Of a stretch of 31,960 nucleotides of DNA, positions 1 to 8,291 are shown piece by piece. The position numbers and the translations under genes are program-made. Origin of the DNA: DASYXT01 sp035934555 (GTDB lineage: Bacteria > Verrucomicrobiota > Verrucomicrobiia > Limisphaerales > UBA8199); the NCBI GenBank assembly GCA_035934555.1, contig DASYXT010000064.1, forward strand, positions 1 to 31,960. The letters run 5' to 3'. The notes beneath the pieces are model-generated. The model searched no databases, was not told the origin of the DNA, and worked only from the letters and a program-made list of their open reading frames with translations. Positions within the stretch are counted from its first letter, which is position 1; each line of letters opens with the position of its first letter.

Positions 1-238
1 AAAATCCCCCACCACTACAGGCCGACCAACTCCAAACACCCCTTTTCAGTTCAGGATAAAATCGGAACTTTCCCCGCCCCCTCTCAGCCGAGCGTGAGAC
101 AAGGGCTCCTCCGCTTCAGCGATTTCCCCGACGCGGAACAAAAAGACGTTGCAACCCACTGAGTTGCTCCCGGTCGGCTGGCACGAAATTCGCTTTCTTC
201 TCCCTGCTAACGCGGCATTGCTAACAAATCAGCGCCCT

Positions 239-958
239 ATGAGCCAACCTCGTCCAACCACGCCAATCGCCAACTCGGCTGCGCCGAAATCTGCCGGGCC
301 ACGCGTTCGACTGCTTTTTGCCGAAGACCATCCTGTTGTACGTAAAGGCATTCTGGCGTTCCTGGAGTCCCAGCCAACGCTTGAAATCGTCGGCGAGGCA
401 AAGGACGGAAAAGAAGCGCTGCGCAAGGCGCACGAATTGTCCCCCGACCTGCTGTTGATGGACATGGACATGCCCCAACTTAATGGGCTGGCGGTGACGG
501 AGATTCTTCATAAAGAGTTGCCGAAGATAAAGGTGCTGCTCCTGTCGGGTCATTCCGGTGCGCGCTTCGTCCTTCGCATTTTGCAGGCGGGTGCACGCGG
601 TTACCTTCTAAAAGAGGCCTCAGCTCAGGACATGGTCAACGCCATCCAGGTCGTCGCCGCTGGTGGGACTTGCTTCGGACCTGAGTTTGCCCAGGTCGCT
701 TTGACTCAACTGGTCCGAAAAAATACAAATCCGGAGGCAGCGGACGAATTGACCGAGCGCGAGCGGGAGGTGCTGGTTCTCATCGCCGATGGCCTGTACA
801 ACAAGGAAATTGCCGACCGCCTCGGGGTCAGCACACGCACCGTCGAAACCCATCGGGAAAACCTGATGAACAAGCTGAAGATTCATAGCACCGCCGGGCT
901 GATTCGCTTTGCGGTCGCTAACGGCCTGGTGCTGCTGCCCGAAATGCCGCCGGCTTAA
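239..958 (+). CDS. NarL/FixJ-family DNA-binding response regulator
   Basis: Two-component transcription regulator of 239 residues from the ATG at 239. An upstream TTG at 149 would add 30 residues with no family similarity, so the ATG is preferred. The receiver domain covers about residues 22-140. It has the acidic pair E29-D30, the phospho-acceptor D75 in an LLLMDMDMP strand, S103 and the conserved K125 in GYLLKE. The LuxR-type helix-turn-helix (about 170-232) begins LTEREREVL and contains the usual NKEIADRLGVSTRTVETH recognition region. No sensor kinase is adjacent, so it is an orphan regulator here. The only kinase in the window, at 22.2-23.4 kb, is not linked to it. A GC-rich palindrome follows the stop directly. 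The family call is secure; the target genes are unknown. Positions 1-238 before it show nothing recognisable. Confidence 0.93.
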   Translation: MSQPRPTTPIANSAAPKSAGPRVRLLFAEDHPVVRKGILAFLESQPTLEIVGEAKDGKEALRKAHELSPDLLLMDMDMPQLNGLAVTEILHKELPKIKVLLLSGHSGARFVLRILQAGARGYLLKEASAQDMVNAIQVVAAGGTCFGPEFAQVALTQLVRKNTNPEAADELTEREREVLVLIADGLYNKEIADRLGVSTRTVETHRENLMNKLKIHSTAGLIRFAVANGLVLLPEMPPA

Positions 959-992
959 GCGCGGCGCGCGGACTTTTAGTCCGCAGCAACGC
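959..992. repeat. Family A palindromic repeat (GCGGACT hairpin), copy 1
   Basis: A GC-rich element directly after the response-regulator stop codon. It holds a perfect 7-bp stem, GCGGACT (968-974) and AGTCCGC (978-984), with a TTT loop, flanked by GGCGCG and CAGCAACGCCCG. Closely related elements lie at 6666-6768 and 17357-17390, and a variant lies at 18555-18594. It could act as an RNA hairpin at the 3' end of the transcript, but it lacks a U-tract, so it is not a classic intrinsic terminator. Confidence 0.75.
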
Positions 993-1116
993 CCGAACTC
1001 TCAAGCGGCTACCACTTCACCAGGTCGCCTTTCAGTAAGACTGTTGCTCCTGACCAAAATCGGCCTTCCGAGCCATTTCTCTTGAAACATCCCACCGCAC
1101 GTGCTTCCTGTAGCAC

Positions 1117-2280
1117 ATGCGTTTTTGGGCAAACCACACCTATCTTGTAGCGGGCGGATTATTGCTTCATTGTCTCAATATGGCGGCGCAGACTTCAACG
1201 GATTCGTTTCGGGTCTATATCGGCACTTACACAGGGCCGAAGAGCCAAGGCATTTACACGGCTCTTTTTGACCCTGCTACGGGAAAGCTGGGCCAACCGG
1301 AGCTGGCCGCCGCGGTCCAGAACCCCACGTTTTTAGCGCTCCACCCCAATCATCGATACCTTTACGCGATCGGCGAATTGGAACATTTCGAAGGCCAGCA
1401 TGCCGGGGCTGTCAGTGCCTTTCGCATCGAGCCAGGCAGCGGCAAATTGGCCCTGCTCAATCAGCAACCCTCGGGCGGGACCGGCCCTTGTCATTTGTCG
1501 GTGGACCATACCGGCGCGTGCGTGTTGGTCGCCAACTATACGGGTGGCAGCGTCGCGGCGCTCCCCATCGACGCTGATGGAAAGCTTGGCAAAGTCTCAG
1601 TTTCCCTCCAACACCACGGTTCGAGCGTCAATCCTGACCGGCAGGCCGGGCCCCACGCGCATCAGATCCTCCCGGACCCAGCCAACCGCTTCGCCCTTGG
1701 CTGCGATCTCGGTCTGGACAAAGTTTTCGTTTATCGACTCGACCCGGCGCAGGCTCGGTTGACCCCAAACGCCCCCCCATTTTTTTCTGTCACGCCTGGG
1801 TCGGGTCCGCGGCACATCACATTTGCCGGCAGCGGACGCGTCGCTTACCTGATCAACGAAATGGGCTCCTCCCTCAAGGTGCTCGATTATGATGCGAACG
1901 CGGGTGTGCTGAGCGAAATTCAAACCATCTCGACGCTGCCAAAGGATTTCAAGGGGCAAAACATTGCTGCTGAGGTGCAGGTGCATCCGTCGGGCAGCTT
2001 TGTCTATGCGTCCAATCGGGGGCACGACAGCATTGCGGTGTTCGCGGCGGACAGCGCGAGCGGACGCCTGAAGTTGCTCGAACACGTCTCGTGCGGAGGC
2101 AAGACACCGCGGCATTTTACTTTCGATCCCACCGGCCACTGGCTGCTGGTGGAAAATCAGGACTCGAACGACATCGTCGTTTTCCGTGCAGACGCTCAGA
2201 GCGGTCATCTCGAACCGACCGGCGAACGCGTGCAACTGGGTGCGCCGGTGTGTCTGATCTTTCTCCCCAACCCGTCCTGA
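1117..2280 (+). CDS. Secreted lactonase-fold seven-bladed beta-propeller protein (PF10282 type)
   Basis: 387 residues with an N-terminal hydrophobic stretch (about 8-24, ending near MAAQ) that looks like a signal peptide, so the product is probably periplasmic or exported. The mature part is a repeated beta-propeller of the 6-phosphogluconolactonase/muconate-lactonising type: YIGTYTG at the start, then blade signatures NPTFLALHPNHRYLYA, GPCHLSVDHTGACVLVANYTGG, PHAHQILPDP, GPRHITF, VHPSGSFVYASNRGHDS and TPRHFTFDPTGHWLLVENQDS. Cytoplasmic YbhE hydrolyses 6-phosphogluconolactone, but an exported version is unlikely to do so. The real substrate is open, perhaps another sugar lactone. It stands alone, about 160 bp after the response regulator, and is followed by a large inverted repeat. 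Confidence 0.87.
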   Translation: MRFWANHTYLVAGGLLLHCLNMAAQTSTDSFRVYIGTYTGPKSQGIYTALFDPATGKLGQPELAAAVQNPTFLALHPNHRYLYAIGELEHFEGQHAGAVSAFRIEPGSGKLALLNQQPSGGTGPCHLSVDHTGACVLVANYTGGSVAALPIDADGKLGKVSVSLQHHGSSVNPDRQAGPHAHQILPDPANRFALGCDLGLDKVFVYRLDPAQARLTPNAPPFFSVTPGSGPRHITFAGSGRVAYLINEMGSSLKVLDYDANAGVLSEIQTISTLPKDFKGQNIAAEVQVHPSGSFVYASNRGHDSIAVFAADSASGRLKLLEHVSCGGKTPRHFTFDPTGHWLLVENQDSNDIVVFRADAQSGHLEPTGERVQLGAPVCLIFLPNPS

Positions 2281-2296
2281 TTCTGGACGTTTCCCC

Positions 2297-2396
2297 AAAA
2301 GCGCCAGAGGGCTGGCGCAGTCCAAAAGCTGGCGCACCTATCCACCGCCCCTGCCTCGCGAAGCGTCTTGGACTGCGCCAGCCCTCTGGCGCTTTT
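2297..2396. repeat. Family B repeat: perfect 29-bp inverted pair
   Basis: Positions 2297-2325 are the exact reverse complement of 2368-2396 (29 of 29), separated by 42 nt. Each arm also folds on itself: GCGCCAG, loop AGGG, CTGGCGC at 2301-2318 in the left arm. The right arm extended (2356-2395, read on the minus strand) matches 20147-20186 at 39 of 40 positions, so this is a dispersed repeat. It begins 17 nt after the lactonase stop. It may work as a strong 3' stem-loop or be a REP-like selfish element. Confidence 0.9.
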
Positions 2397-2419
2397 CTTC
2401 GGGAGAGGACCATCCTACT

Positions 2420-2447
2420 GCCCTGCGGAGCCAGCGAGCCGGAGGGC
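2420..2447. repeat. Imperfect GC-rich hairpin
   Basis: GCCCT (2420-2424) pairs with AGGGC (2443-2447), with further imperfect pairing inward (CGG with CCG). It lies 24 nt after the large family B element and upstream of the subtilase gene. The rest of 2448-2559 is AT-richer and may hold the subtilase promoter, but no clear -35/-10 pair was recognised. Confidence 0.35.
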
Positions 2448-2559
2448 ATCCCGTTCACTGTTTGCTTCGGCATTTAACAGAATAAAAATCTGAGATACAA
2501 CACATTACAGATCTGCGCTGATCCTCCGGGGCTGGCACACTGATAGCTGGCAAAGCCCT

Positions 2560-3882
2560 GTGATTCGCCGCCCGCTGAAATCACTCCGCTCGCTGAACCC
2601 CGATGCCGGTCCGCTTCAAACGGTCCGCAGCCGCCGCATCATCCATTACGCGACGTTCCTGCTTCTGTTCCTGGCTCTGGGAACGTGCGCTGTCCACGCC
2701 CAACTCGTTCGACTCCTGGTCAAACCGAAACCCGCTTTCGCCCTGGCCGACTGGAAGAGCCGGCTCAACGCGCAAACACCAGTCCTCGCCAGGAAATTGC
2801 CCGGCTTGCCCCTCCAATTTATCCAAGTCCCCGGAGACCACGCCGAGGCTGTGCTCGCGCAATTACGCCAGGACCCCTCTGTCGAGTATGCCGAACGCGA
2901 TGGCCTCGCCCGGGCCGCGTTCGTCCCCGCCGACACGACCCTCACCGGCACCGAATGGCACTTGGCGAAAATTCAGGCCCCGCAGGCCTGGACCATCACC
3001 GCCGGCCGGACCAACACCATCGTGGCGGTGCTGGATTCGGGTATCGATGCTGCCCACCCGGACCTCGCCAGCCGCGTGTTGCCCGGATTTAATTTTGTTT
3101 CCGGCGACACAGACACCGCCGATGATTTCGGCCATGGCACCGCCGTCGCGGGCGTGGTGGTCGCCGCGGGCAACAACAGCCTCGGCATTCTGGGCGTGTC
3201 GCGGGGTTGCCTGGTGATGCCCGTCAAGGTCGTTGATGCAACTGGCTATGCTTATTATTCCGCGGTAGCACAAGGTATTCACTACGCGGTCGATAACGGC
3301 GCGCGCGTGATTAACATCAGCATCGCCGGCAACGATGCCTCCCTCACGTTGCAGGAAGCGGTGGATTACGCCTCCAGCAATAACGTTCTTGTTGTCGCTG
3401 CCGCGGGAAATAATGGCAACAATCTGCCGCAATACCCTGCCGCTTGCTCCGGGGTACTGGCTATTTCCGCCACTGAAACCAATGATACGCTGGCGCCTTT
3501 TTCCTCGTCCGGCTCTTTCATCGCGTTGGCGGCGCCCGGAGACAACATCTGGACTACCCAGGCTTCGGCGACCGCTCCGTACGGAGCTTGGCGCGGGACC
3601 TCCTTCTCCAGTCCAATCGTCGCCGGTACCGCGGCACTGGCCCTTTCGGTGAACCCACTGCTGTCCAGCACACAATTAGTCGCTCTCCTGGAACAAAACG
3701 CCGATGACCTCGGCGCGCCCGGGTTCGATGAGTCGTTCGGCTACGGTCGCGTCAACGCCTCGCGCGCAGTAACAGCCGCCGCCGCTTTACGTTCCAAGCC
3801 ACCAGCACCGCCGCAGTTCGTTCAAGTCACCGGTCTTCGTTGCGCGAATCTATTCCAGACCAGTCGGATTCGGGAGCACTGA
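2560..3882 (+). CDS. Secreted S8 family serine peptidase (subtilase)
   Basis: 440 residues from a GTG start. A long basic N-region and hydrophobic core (about 30-45) end at AVHA-Q near residue 47, giving a signal peptide. An inhibitor_I9-like propeptide follows (about 50-117, with VLAQLRQDPSVEYAERD). The catalytic domain has the full triad: D159 in VAVLDSGID, H192 in DFGHGTAVAG, S348 in GTSFSSPIVAG, and the oxyanion Asn N284 in AAGNNG. It should be an active extracellular or periplasmic endopeptidase after autoprocessing. The C-terminus stops soon after a PPAPPQFVQVTGL segment, which looks like the start of an appended domain, so the tail may be shortened. The stop codon lies two bases before the ATG of the next gene, implying coupled translation. 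Confidence 0.93.
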   Translation: MIRRPLKSLRSLNPDAGPLQTVRSRRIIHYATFLLLFLALGTCAVHAQLVRLLVKPKPAFALADWKSRLNAQTPVLARKLPGLPLQFIQVPGDHAEAVLAQLRQDPSVEYAERDGLARAAFVPADTTLTGTEWHLAKIQAPQAWTITAGRTNTIVAVLDSGIDAAHPDLASRVLPGFNFVSGDTDTADDFGHGTAVAGVVVAAGNNSLGILGVSRGCLVMPVKVVDATGYAYYSAVAQGIHYAVDNGARVINISIAGNDASLTLQEAVDYASSNNVLVVAAAGNNGNNLPQYPAACSGVLAISATETNDTLAPFSSSGSFIALAAPGDNIWTTQASATAPYGAWRGTSFSSPIVAGTAALALSVNPLLSSTQLVALLEQNADDLGAPGFDESFGYGRVNASRAVTAAAALRSKPPAPPQFVQVTGLRCANLFQTSRIREH

Positions 3883-3884
3883 AC

Positions 3885-4664
3885 ATGATGATCGAAAATG
3901 TGCAAGCGCAGGGTGTTTGCCCCGATTGCGGGTTGAGGGTCTCTGTTCTAACGCAGATTCCCGGCCAGAACGAATGCCCAAAGTGTGGAAGGAAGTTCGT
4001 CCCTGCGCCCACGAGCGTTGGCGCGGCCAGCTCTGTACCTGGTTCAGATCCCGAGCCGGAGCAGACCCGTCCCAAGTCTTCCCGCAGTACCAAGGATATC
4101 GATTGGACCCAAACCCGACTCGCCCCGGCTCGCCGGAAGACCCCGATGGCTTGGCCCGCCGCCCTGGGCGTCACCGGTGTGGCGTTGATCTTTGCTTTAC
4201 TCCTGCTGCTCCGTTCCCGACCAGGCAGCGCCAAGGCTTCAGCTTTGTCCGGACCCGACGCCTCGGCTTTGCCCGTGCCCTCGCCGGTCCCCGCAGCCCA
4301 GCCAGCCAGCCCCTCACAGCACGGCATCCCGAGCTTCCCCACTCCGCCTGCCTCACTCCCCGCGGCGCGGGTGAAACGCGCCAAGTCACTTAACGATTTT
4401 AGGTTTGGCGAGTTTGTCGTGAGTCCAAGGCGGCCCGGCGACGATTTCATGGCCATCTCTGGGGACATCGAGAATGTATCAGATAACTTGCACCGCCATG
4501 TGCGGATAGAACTCGATTTGCTCGACGCTCAAGGGCTAAAGATCGCCGGCATGAATGACGTAGTGACCGAGCTTGCTCCCCACACAACCTGGCATGTCAT
4601 CCTGCGCACCACCAATCCGCGCTCCGCCGCTGTGCGTTTGGCCGGAATTCGGGAAGAGCCGTGA
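3885..4664 (+). CDS. Zinc-ribbon membrane protein with C-terminal FxLYD/DUF3426-like domain
   Basis: 259 residues from the ATG at 3885, which has GGAG 8 nt upstream and lies right after the subtilase stop. An extended frame from 3840 is less likely. The N-terminus is a four-cysteine zinc ribbon (C12, C15, C31, C34; CPDC...CPKC). Next come a polar linker, one transmembrane helix (about 88-109) and a long Pro/Ala/Ser-rich stretch (about 112-165). The C-terminal beta domain (about 172-256) contains ISGDIENVSD and hydrophobic strands typical of FxLYD-like modules. By analogy the zinc ribbon is cytoplasmic and the beta domain is outside. The function is unknown. Coupling to the subtilase suggests the two act together, which is inference. 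Confidence 0.75.
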   Translation: MMIENVQAQGVCPDCGLRVSVLTQIPGQNECPKCGRKFVPAPTSVGAASSVPGSDPEPEQTRPKSSRSTKDIDWTQTRLAPARRKTPMAWPAALGVTGVALIFALLLLLRSRPGSAKASALSGPDASALPVPSPVPAAQPASPSQHGIPSFPTPPASLPAARVKRAKSLNDFRFGEFVVSPRRPGDDFMAISGDIENVSDNLHRHVRIELDLLDAQGLKIAGMNDVVTELAPHTTWHVILRTTNPRSAAVRLAGIREEP

Positions 4665-4689
4665 ATTTCCCGCGAGTCCATAACCCCTA

Positions 4690-4971
4690 AATGCCCTGGA
4701 ACGCGTGGCCGCTGGCGCGGCCGTCCTCAGCTACTTAAATCAGTACGGTGTGGTGGTGGCCAGTACCCATGACCCCGAGTTGAACAGACTGTTGGCAGCC
4801 ACTTTCGATTCCTACCATTTTTCCGAGGTGCTCGACGGCAACCAGGCCCGTTTTGATTATCAACTCCGAAAAGGCCCCTGTACAAAACGCAATGCCATCC
4901 GGCTCCTGGCGCTGGCGGGCTACCCCCTCGAGATCGTTGCTCAGGCCGAACGCCTCAGCGCCGGGGAGTGA
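4690..4971 (+). pseudogene. C-terminal remnant of a MutS-family mismatch-repair ATPase
   Basis: The frame reads NALERVAAGAAVLSYL from 4690, then VASTHDPEL, FSEVLDGNQARFDYQLRKGP, CTKRNAIRLLALAGYP and a final helix. These are the features of the last ~90 residues of MutS-family ATPase domains: the STHD switch histidine, the HF...FDY.L..G strand region, and the RNAI.LL...GYP helix. The upstream part is missing. A stop codon sits at 4681-4683, just ahead of the matching region, and the next gene upstream ends at 4664. Walker A, Walker B and all clamp/lever domains are therefore absent. A GTG at 4705 could start an 88-residue product, but it could not bind ATP. Best read as a deletion fossil. Confidence 0.75.
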
Positions 4972-5025
4972 CACGTCAGTAATGAAGGGGGACTTTGATG
5001 TCGCTTTCGAGTTCGGTGAGCGAGT

Positions 5026-6642
5026 TTAACCCTCCGCCCAGTATTCCCATTTCAAGTTCGGAAAGAGATTGTCCTGGTCGGCGATCTGTTTGAGCCAATC
5101 CCCCTCAATCTGGCCGTTCAGCAGTTGTTCGTAAATCCGGGTGAAGCGCAGCAGATGTGCCGTGACGCGCCGGCGCGCGTATCCTGGGCTGGTGCCAGTG
5201 CGCAAAATAAACGGCCAATCACTCGCCTGGGCCAGCAGCAGCTCGCGTCCGGCCTGGCGCAACGCGTTTGAAATCGCCCCGGCTGCTCCGCCGTCACCGG
5301 ACCCAGCCGCGACCCTGCCGCTGTGCCCGAACCGCCGCGTCAGTTCACTCATTCGCTCCTCGGCCACACGCAAGTGCGGCACAATCCACGTGTTAGTCTC
5401 ATTGAGCCAAACTCGCCAATAGCCCTCTTCACCCCAACTTGAGGGGGCCGGCGTCGCAACCTGGTGTGTCGGGTAGGCTCGTAGGTAATCGGAAGGAGTG
5501 ACGAGCGCCAGACGGTCTGGTCCGTTGCAGGCACCACGGACAAACCTGTCCAGAAACTCCGGTCCTTCATACCACCAATGCCCGAACAGCTCGGCATCAT
5601 AAGGCGCCACAATCAGCGGCTCCCGCGCAAGAATGGCCTGGGCCTGCTGCAATTGCTCGACACGCGAGCGGAGAAAATGAGCGGCATGCTCCGCGGCCGC
5701 CTGCAGCGCCGGCTGGCGTTCATAGGCGGTCCTGGCGCCGCCTTGTCCGGTAATGCGGTAATATTTCAGTCCCGTAAAGCTGCGCTGCTGGGCGCCCGCC
5801 AGGTACGGCTTGAGATAATCCCAATCGAGGTCGAAACCGATATCGCGGTAGAAGTCCCGGTACCGCGGGTCGCCCGGATAACCTTCCTCGCGGCTCCAGA
5901 CCTGCTTGGCCGACGCTAAATCGCGGCCGAACGCCGCCAGCCCATGACGCGTGAGCACCGGGGCAAAGATACCGTAGCGCGGACGAGGCTGCGCCTGCAG
6001 TAACCCATGCGTATCAACGATAAACCAACGCAGCCCCGCCTCTTTGAGCACCGGTTCGAGTTCTTCCGTGTAGGCGCACTCGGGTAGCCAGATGCCCCGC
6101 GGCGGGCGACCGAAACATTCGGCGTAATCATCACAACCCCCGAGAACCTGGGCACGCAGCGACGGCCGATGCGCAGCCAGCAACGGCAGTAAGGCGTGCG
6201 TCGCGGCGCTGGTGATGATCTCGATTTGCCCACGGTCCTGTGCCGAGCGGAATGCGGCGACGATATTGCCGTCGAATGAGCAGTAGAGCTCACGCGATTC
6301 GTGCAGACGTTGGCGATAGAACAGCGCTAGCTCCTGCATGGGCTTTTCCCACAGCGTGCGCAGGGTCTCCTTCTCGGCAAGGTCGATAAGCTCAGCCAAG
6401 TGGCGCTGGTAACGGCTCTGCAGCAGCGGGTCCCGCAGCATCGCGCACAACACCGGCGTCAGACCCAACGTCAGCCGTACCGGGAGGCCGTCCTTGTGCC
6501 AATTTCCCAGCAACTGCAGCAACGGCAGATACGTTTCGGTGATGGCTTCGAAAAGCCAGCTCTCCTCGAGGAACCGCTCGTGCTCGGGGTGCCGCACAAA
6601 AGGCAGGTGCGCGTGCAGCACCAACGCCAAAGAGCCTTGCAT
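5026..6642 (-). CDS. GH57 1,4-alpha-glucan branching enzyme
   Basis: 538 residues starting at MQGSLALVLHAHLPF (ATG at 6642, with GAGAG just upstream). A longer frame to 6780 runs through a repeat and is not believed. The N-terminal GH57 barrel begins with the family motif LVLHAHLPFVRHPE. The probable nucleophile is E188 in GIWLPECAY and the general acid D349 in APYDAELFGHWWYEGPEFL; both sit close to the positions known for the Thermus/Thermococcus branching enzymes. SSWGEEGYWRVWLNETN and a C-terminal helical domain complete the fold. It should transfer alpha-1,4 glucan segments to alpha-1,6 branch points in cytoplasmic glycogen-like polymer. It is downstream of, and co-oriented with, a DUF4912 gene; no other glycogen genes are in view. 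Confidence 0.92.
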   Translation of the reverse strand: MQGSLALVLHAHLPFVRHPEHERFLEESWLFEAITETYLPLLQLLGNWHKDGLPVRLTLGLTPVLCAMLRDPLLQSRYQRHLAELIDLAEKETLRTLWEKPMQELALFYRQRLHESRELYCSFDGNIVAAFRSAQDRGQIEIITSAATHALLPLLAAHRPSLRAQVLGGCDDYAECFGRPPRGIWLPECAYTEELEPVLKEAGLRWFIVDTHGLLQAQPRPRYGIFAPVLTRHGLAAFGRDLASAKQVWSREEGYPGDPRYRDFYRDIGFDLDWDYLKPYLAGAQQRSFTGLKYYRITGQGGARTAYERQPALQAAAEHAAHFLRSRVEQLQQAQAILAREPLIVAPYDAELFGHWWYEGPEFLDRFVRGACNGPDRLALVTPSDYLRAYPTHQVATPAPSSWGEEGYWRVWLNETNTWIVPHLRVAEERMSELTRRFGHSGRVAAGSGDGGAAGAISNALRQAGRELLLAQASDWPFILRTGTSPGYARRRVTAHLLRFTRIYEQLLNGQIEGDWLKQIADQDNLFPNLKWEYWAEG

Positions 6643-6665
6643 AATCACTCTCGCCAAAAAAACCC

Positions 6666-6768
6666 TCGGCGCGCGGACTTTAGTCCGCAGCACTACCCGA
6701 TTACCGGACCCGCCCGATTCGTAGGTCTTCGGTGACTTCGCATTCCTGCGGACTAAGCTTGCCGCTCC
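6666..6768. repeat. Family A repeat, inverted pair (copies 2 and 2')
   Basis: GCGGACT (6673-6679) pairs with AGTCCGC (6682-6688), preceded by GGCGC, as in the copy at 959-992. About 55 nt on, TGCGGACTAAGCTTGCCGCTCC (6747-6768) is an imperfect reverse-complement copy. The pair fills the gap between the DUF4912 gene and the GH57 gene, on the untranslated leader of the latter. Part of it is open in the GH57 frame, giving a false N-terminal extension. Confidence 0.7.
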
Positions 6769-6776
6769 ACTCCCGG

Positions 6777-8153
6777 TCAACTGATGTGCTCGACAATAGG
6801 CGTTTTCAACCCCACGTCCTGCGGATGGGCTCCCACCTCACCCGCGTAGCTTGTGCCGCGAAAGAACTCCAACGTCGCCGAGCGCGTATCTCCGTCGGGC
6901 GCGATGGCTTCAATCGGCAGCTCATAGTGCCCATCCGGCAGCGCAAAGCGATAACTGAAGGTCCCATCCGGCCGCAACCGAATCGGGCGCCCGCCAATCG
7001 TCACCTGCGCATCCGGTTGTGTCGCCCCATAAATCACCAACTCGGCATTTACATTCAACCAGAATCCCGGGGTGACCGCCTGTTCGCCTGAGGGTAAACT
7101 GGATATCTCTCTCACCTCCGAAATGCTGGAAATCCCCAATTGCGCCGCCGCTTGCGACGAAAGCGCGCCCGGCAATTCCCGTCGCTGCTCGCCCCGCAGC
7201 ACTTCCAGGATCTCTTCGGAATTAAGCCAACGCTGGCGCAGGACAGTCCACCCGATCAATTCCGCCAAAGCACGCTCCTGCCCCGAGGTCCACTCCGGGA
7301 CGGTGACTCCTTTAGCTGGAGCCCGGGTCGGGCGCTCAATCTGCCGCGCAATCGCAGAAACATCGGGACCTGTGGGGAGCTCCGAAGTTAAGGGCGCTGG
7401 TGTGTCGTCCCGCGCCGCCGGTCCACTGCCAGGATGTGTCGCCTCAACTCGCCAGGCCGCCTGCGCGGACGCGGTAGCCGGCGCGTGTTGCTCCGCGGCT
7501 CCATTCGTTCTGGCAGGGGCTTCCTCGGTAATGGTCGCAAATCGCACGCTGGCTTCCGTGGCGCTCGGCTCGCCGGCTCCGGTCACTGGTCCGCCCAGTG
7601 CCAATGCGTGCCACTGGTCGTGAACCTCATAAAACCCCAATTCCGCAAGATAAGGTAGCCCGGCCTGCTCGACATGGATGAACCAGTGGCGAGAACCCGG
7701 ATGCACCTGCACTTCAGCGACGCAGTCGGCCCGCGACTCCCGATACACCCGCACAGCCAGCGGTTGGTGCGCCCCCAGGCCAGTGCACTGCCTTTGCTGC
7801 TCCGCCGTCGGGTCCCAGTGCACATCAAAGCAGTGGGGGTCGCGCGGGGTCAACCACAGCCGGCCCGTCCCGTATCCCTCAGGTAGTTCTCCCTCACCCT
7901 GCCCCATCGCCGTGACCACGGGCGGGCCAACCTCGAATTTTTGACCTGGGCCACGCGCGGCTACCGCTGTCGGCTCATCTCCTTCCCACAAAATCGACGG
8001 AACGTTTAAGCCTAATCTCTTTGCGTCATTCTCGGGGTCTAATTGGGCGTTTGAAGGCGCAACTGTCTCGTCTTTGCGAGTGGGCTGGGTTATCTCCGAC
8101 AACACTTCGGGGCGGCGCCTGCCGGGTCGTGCGCGCGGTTTCTTGGGCTTCAT
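6777..8153 (-). CDS. DUF4912 domain-containing protein
   Basis: 458 residues from the ATG at 8153; a TTG three codons earlier (8162) is an alternative. The N-terminus is very basic and disordered-looking (KPKKPRARPGRRRPEV). A DUF4912-type beta module (about residues 90-190) holds GRLWLTPRDPHCFDVHWD and ends in a strand with HWFIHVEQAGLPYLAELGFY. A Pro/Ala/Thr-rich linker and a short helical segment follow. A second C-terminal beta-sandwich-like region (about 370-445) has ELVIYGATQPDAQVTIGGRPIRLRPDGTFSYRFALPDG, resembling an Ig/carbohydrate-binding fold. It shares strand and orientation with the GH57 branching enzyme downstream, so a glucan-binding or scaffold role is a reasonable inference. 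No catalytic motif was seen. Confidence 0.75.
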   Translation of the reverse strand: MKPKKPRARPGRRRPEVLSEITQPTRKDETVAPSNAQLDPENDAKRLGLNVPSILWEGDEPTAVAARGPGQKFEVGPPVVTAMGQGEGELPEGYGTGRLWLTPRDPHCFDVHWDPTAEQQRQCTGLGAHQPLAVRVYRESRADCVAEVQVHPGSRHWFIHVEQAGLPYLAELGFYEVHDQWHALALGGPVTGAGEPSATEASVRFATITEEAPARTNGAAEQHAPATASAQAAWRVEATHPGSGPAARDDTPAPLTSELPTGPDVSAIARQIERPTRAPAKGVTVPEWTSGQERALAELIGWTVLRQRWLNSEEILEVLRGEQRRELPGALSSQAAAQLGISSISEVREISSLPSGEQAVTPGFWLNVNAELVIYGATQPDAQVTIGGRPIRLRPDGTFSYRFALPDGHYELPIEAIAPDGDTRSATLEFFRGTSYAGEVGAHPQDVGLKTPIVEHIS

Positions 8154-8291
8154 AATCCGCAAAGACTTGCCTCGTGGGATTCCATCGCGATAGGACCCAC
8201 CATAGAGCGCTGGTAGTCCCTCTGCAACGCGAAATTATTCCGTTTTGCCCCGCCACGCGCCGTGATATTGTCTTACAGAAGCAACCTTACC

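Noticed and set aside
1597..2337. 246-residue minus-strand open frame running into the repeat
   Set aside because: Antisense to the lactonase-fold gene, whose blade motifs are unambiguous.
2091..2477. Open frames on both strands across the 2297-2396 repeat
   Set aside because: They arise from the lactonase tail plus the palindromic repeat, which is open in several frames; no protein-like content.
6643..6780. N-terminal extension of the GH57 enzyme
   Set aside because: The added 46 residues translate a family A repeat; the family start motif and an upstream GAGAG support the ATG at 6642.
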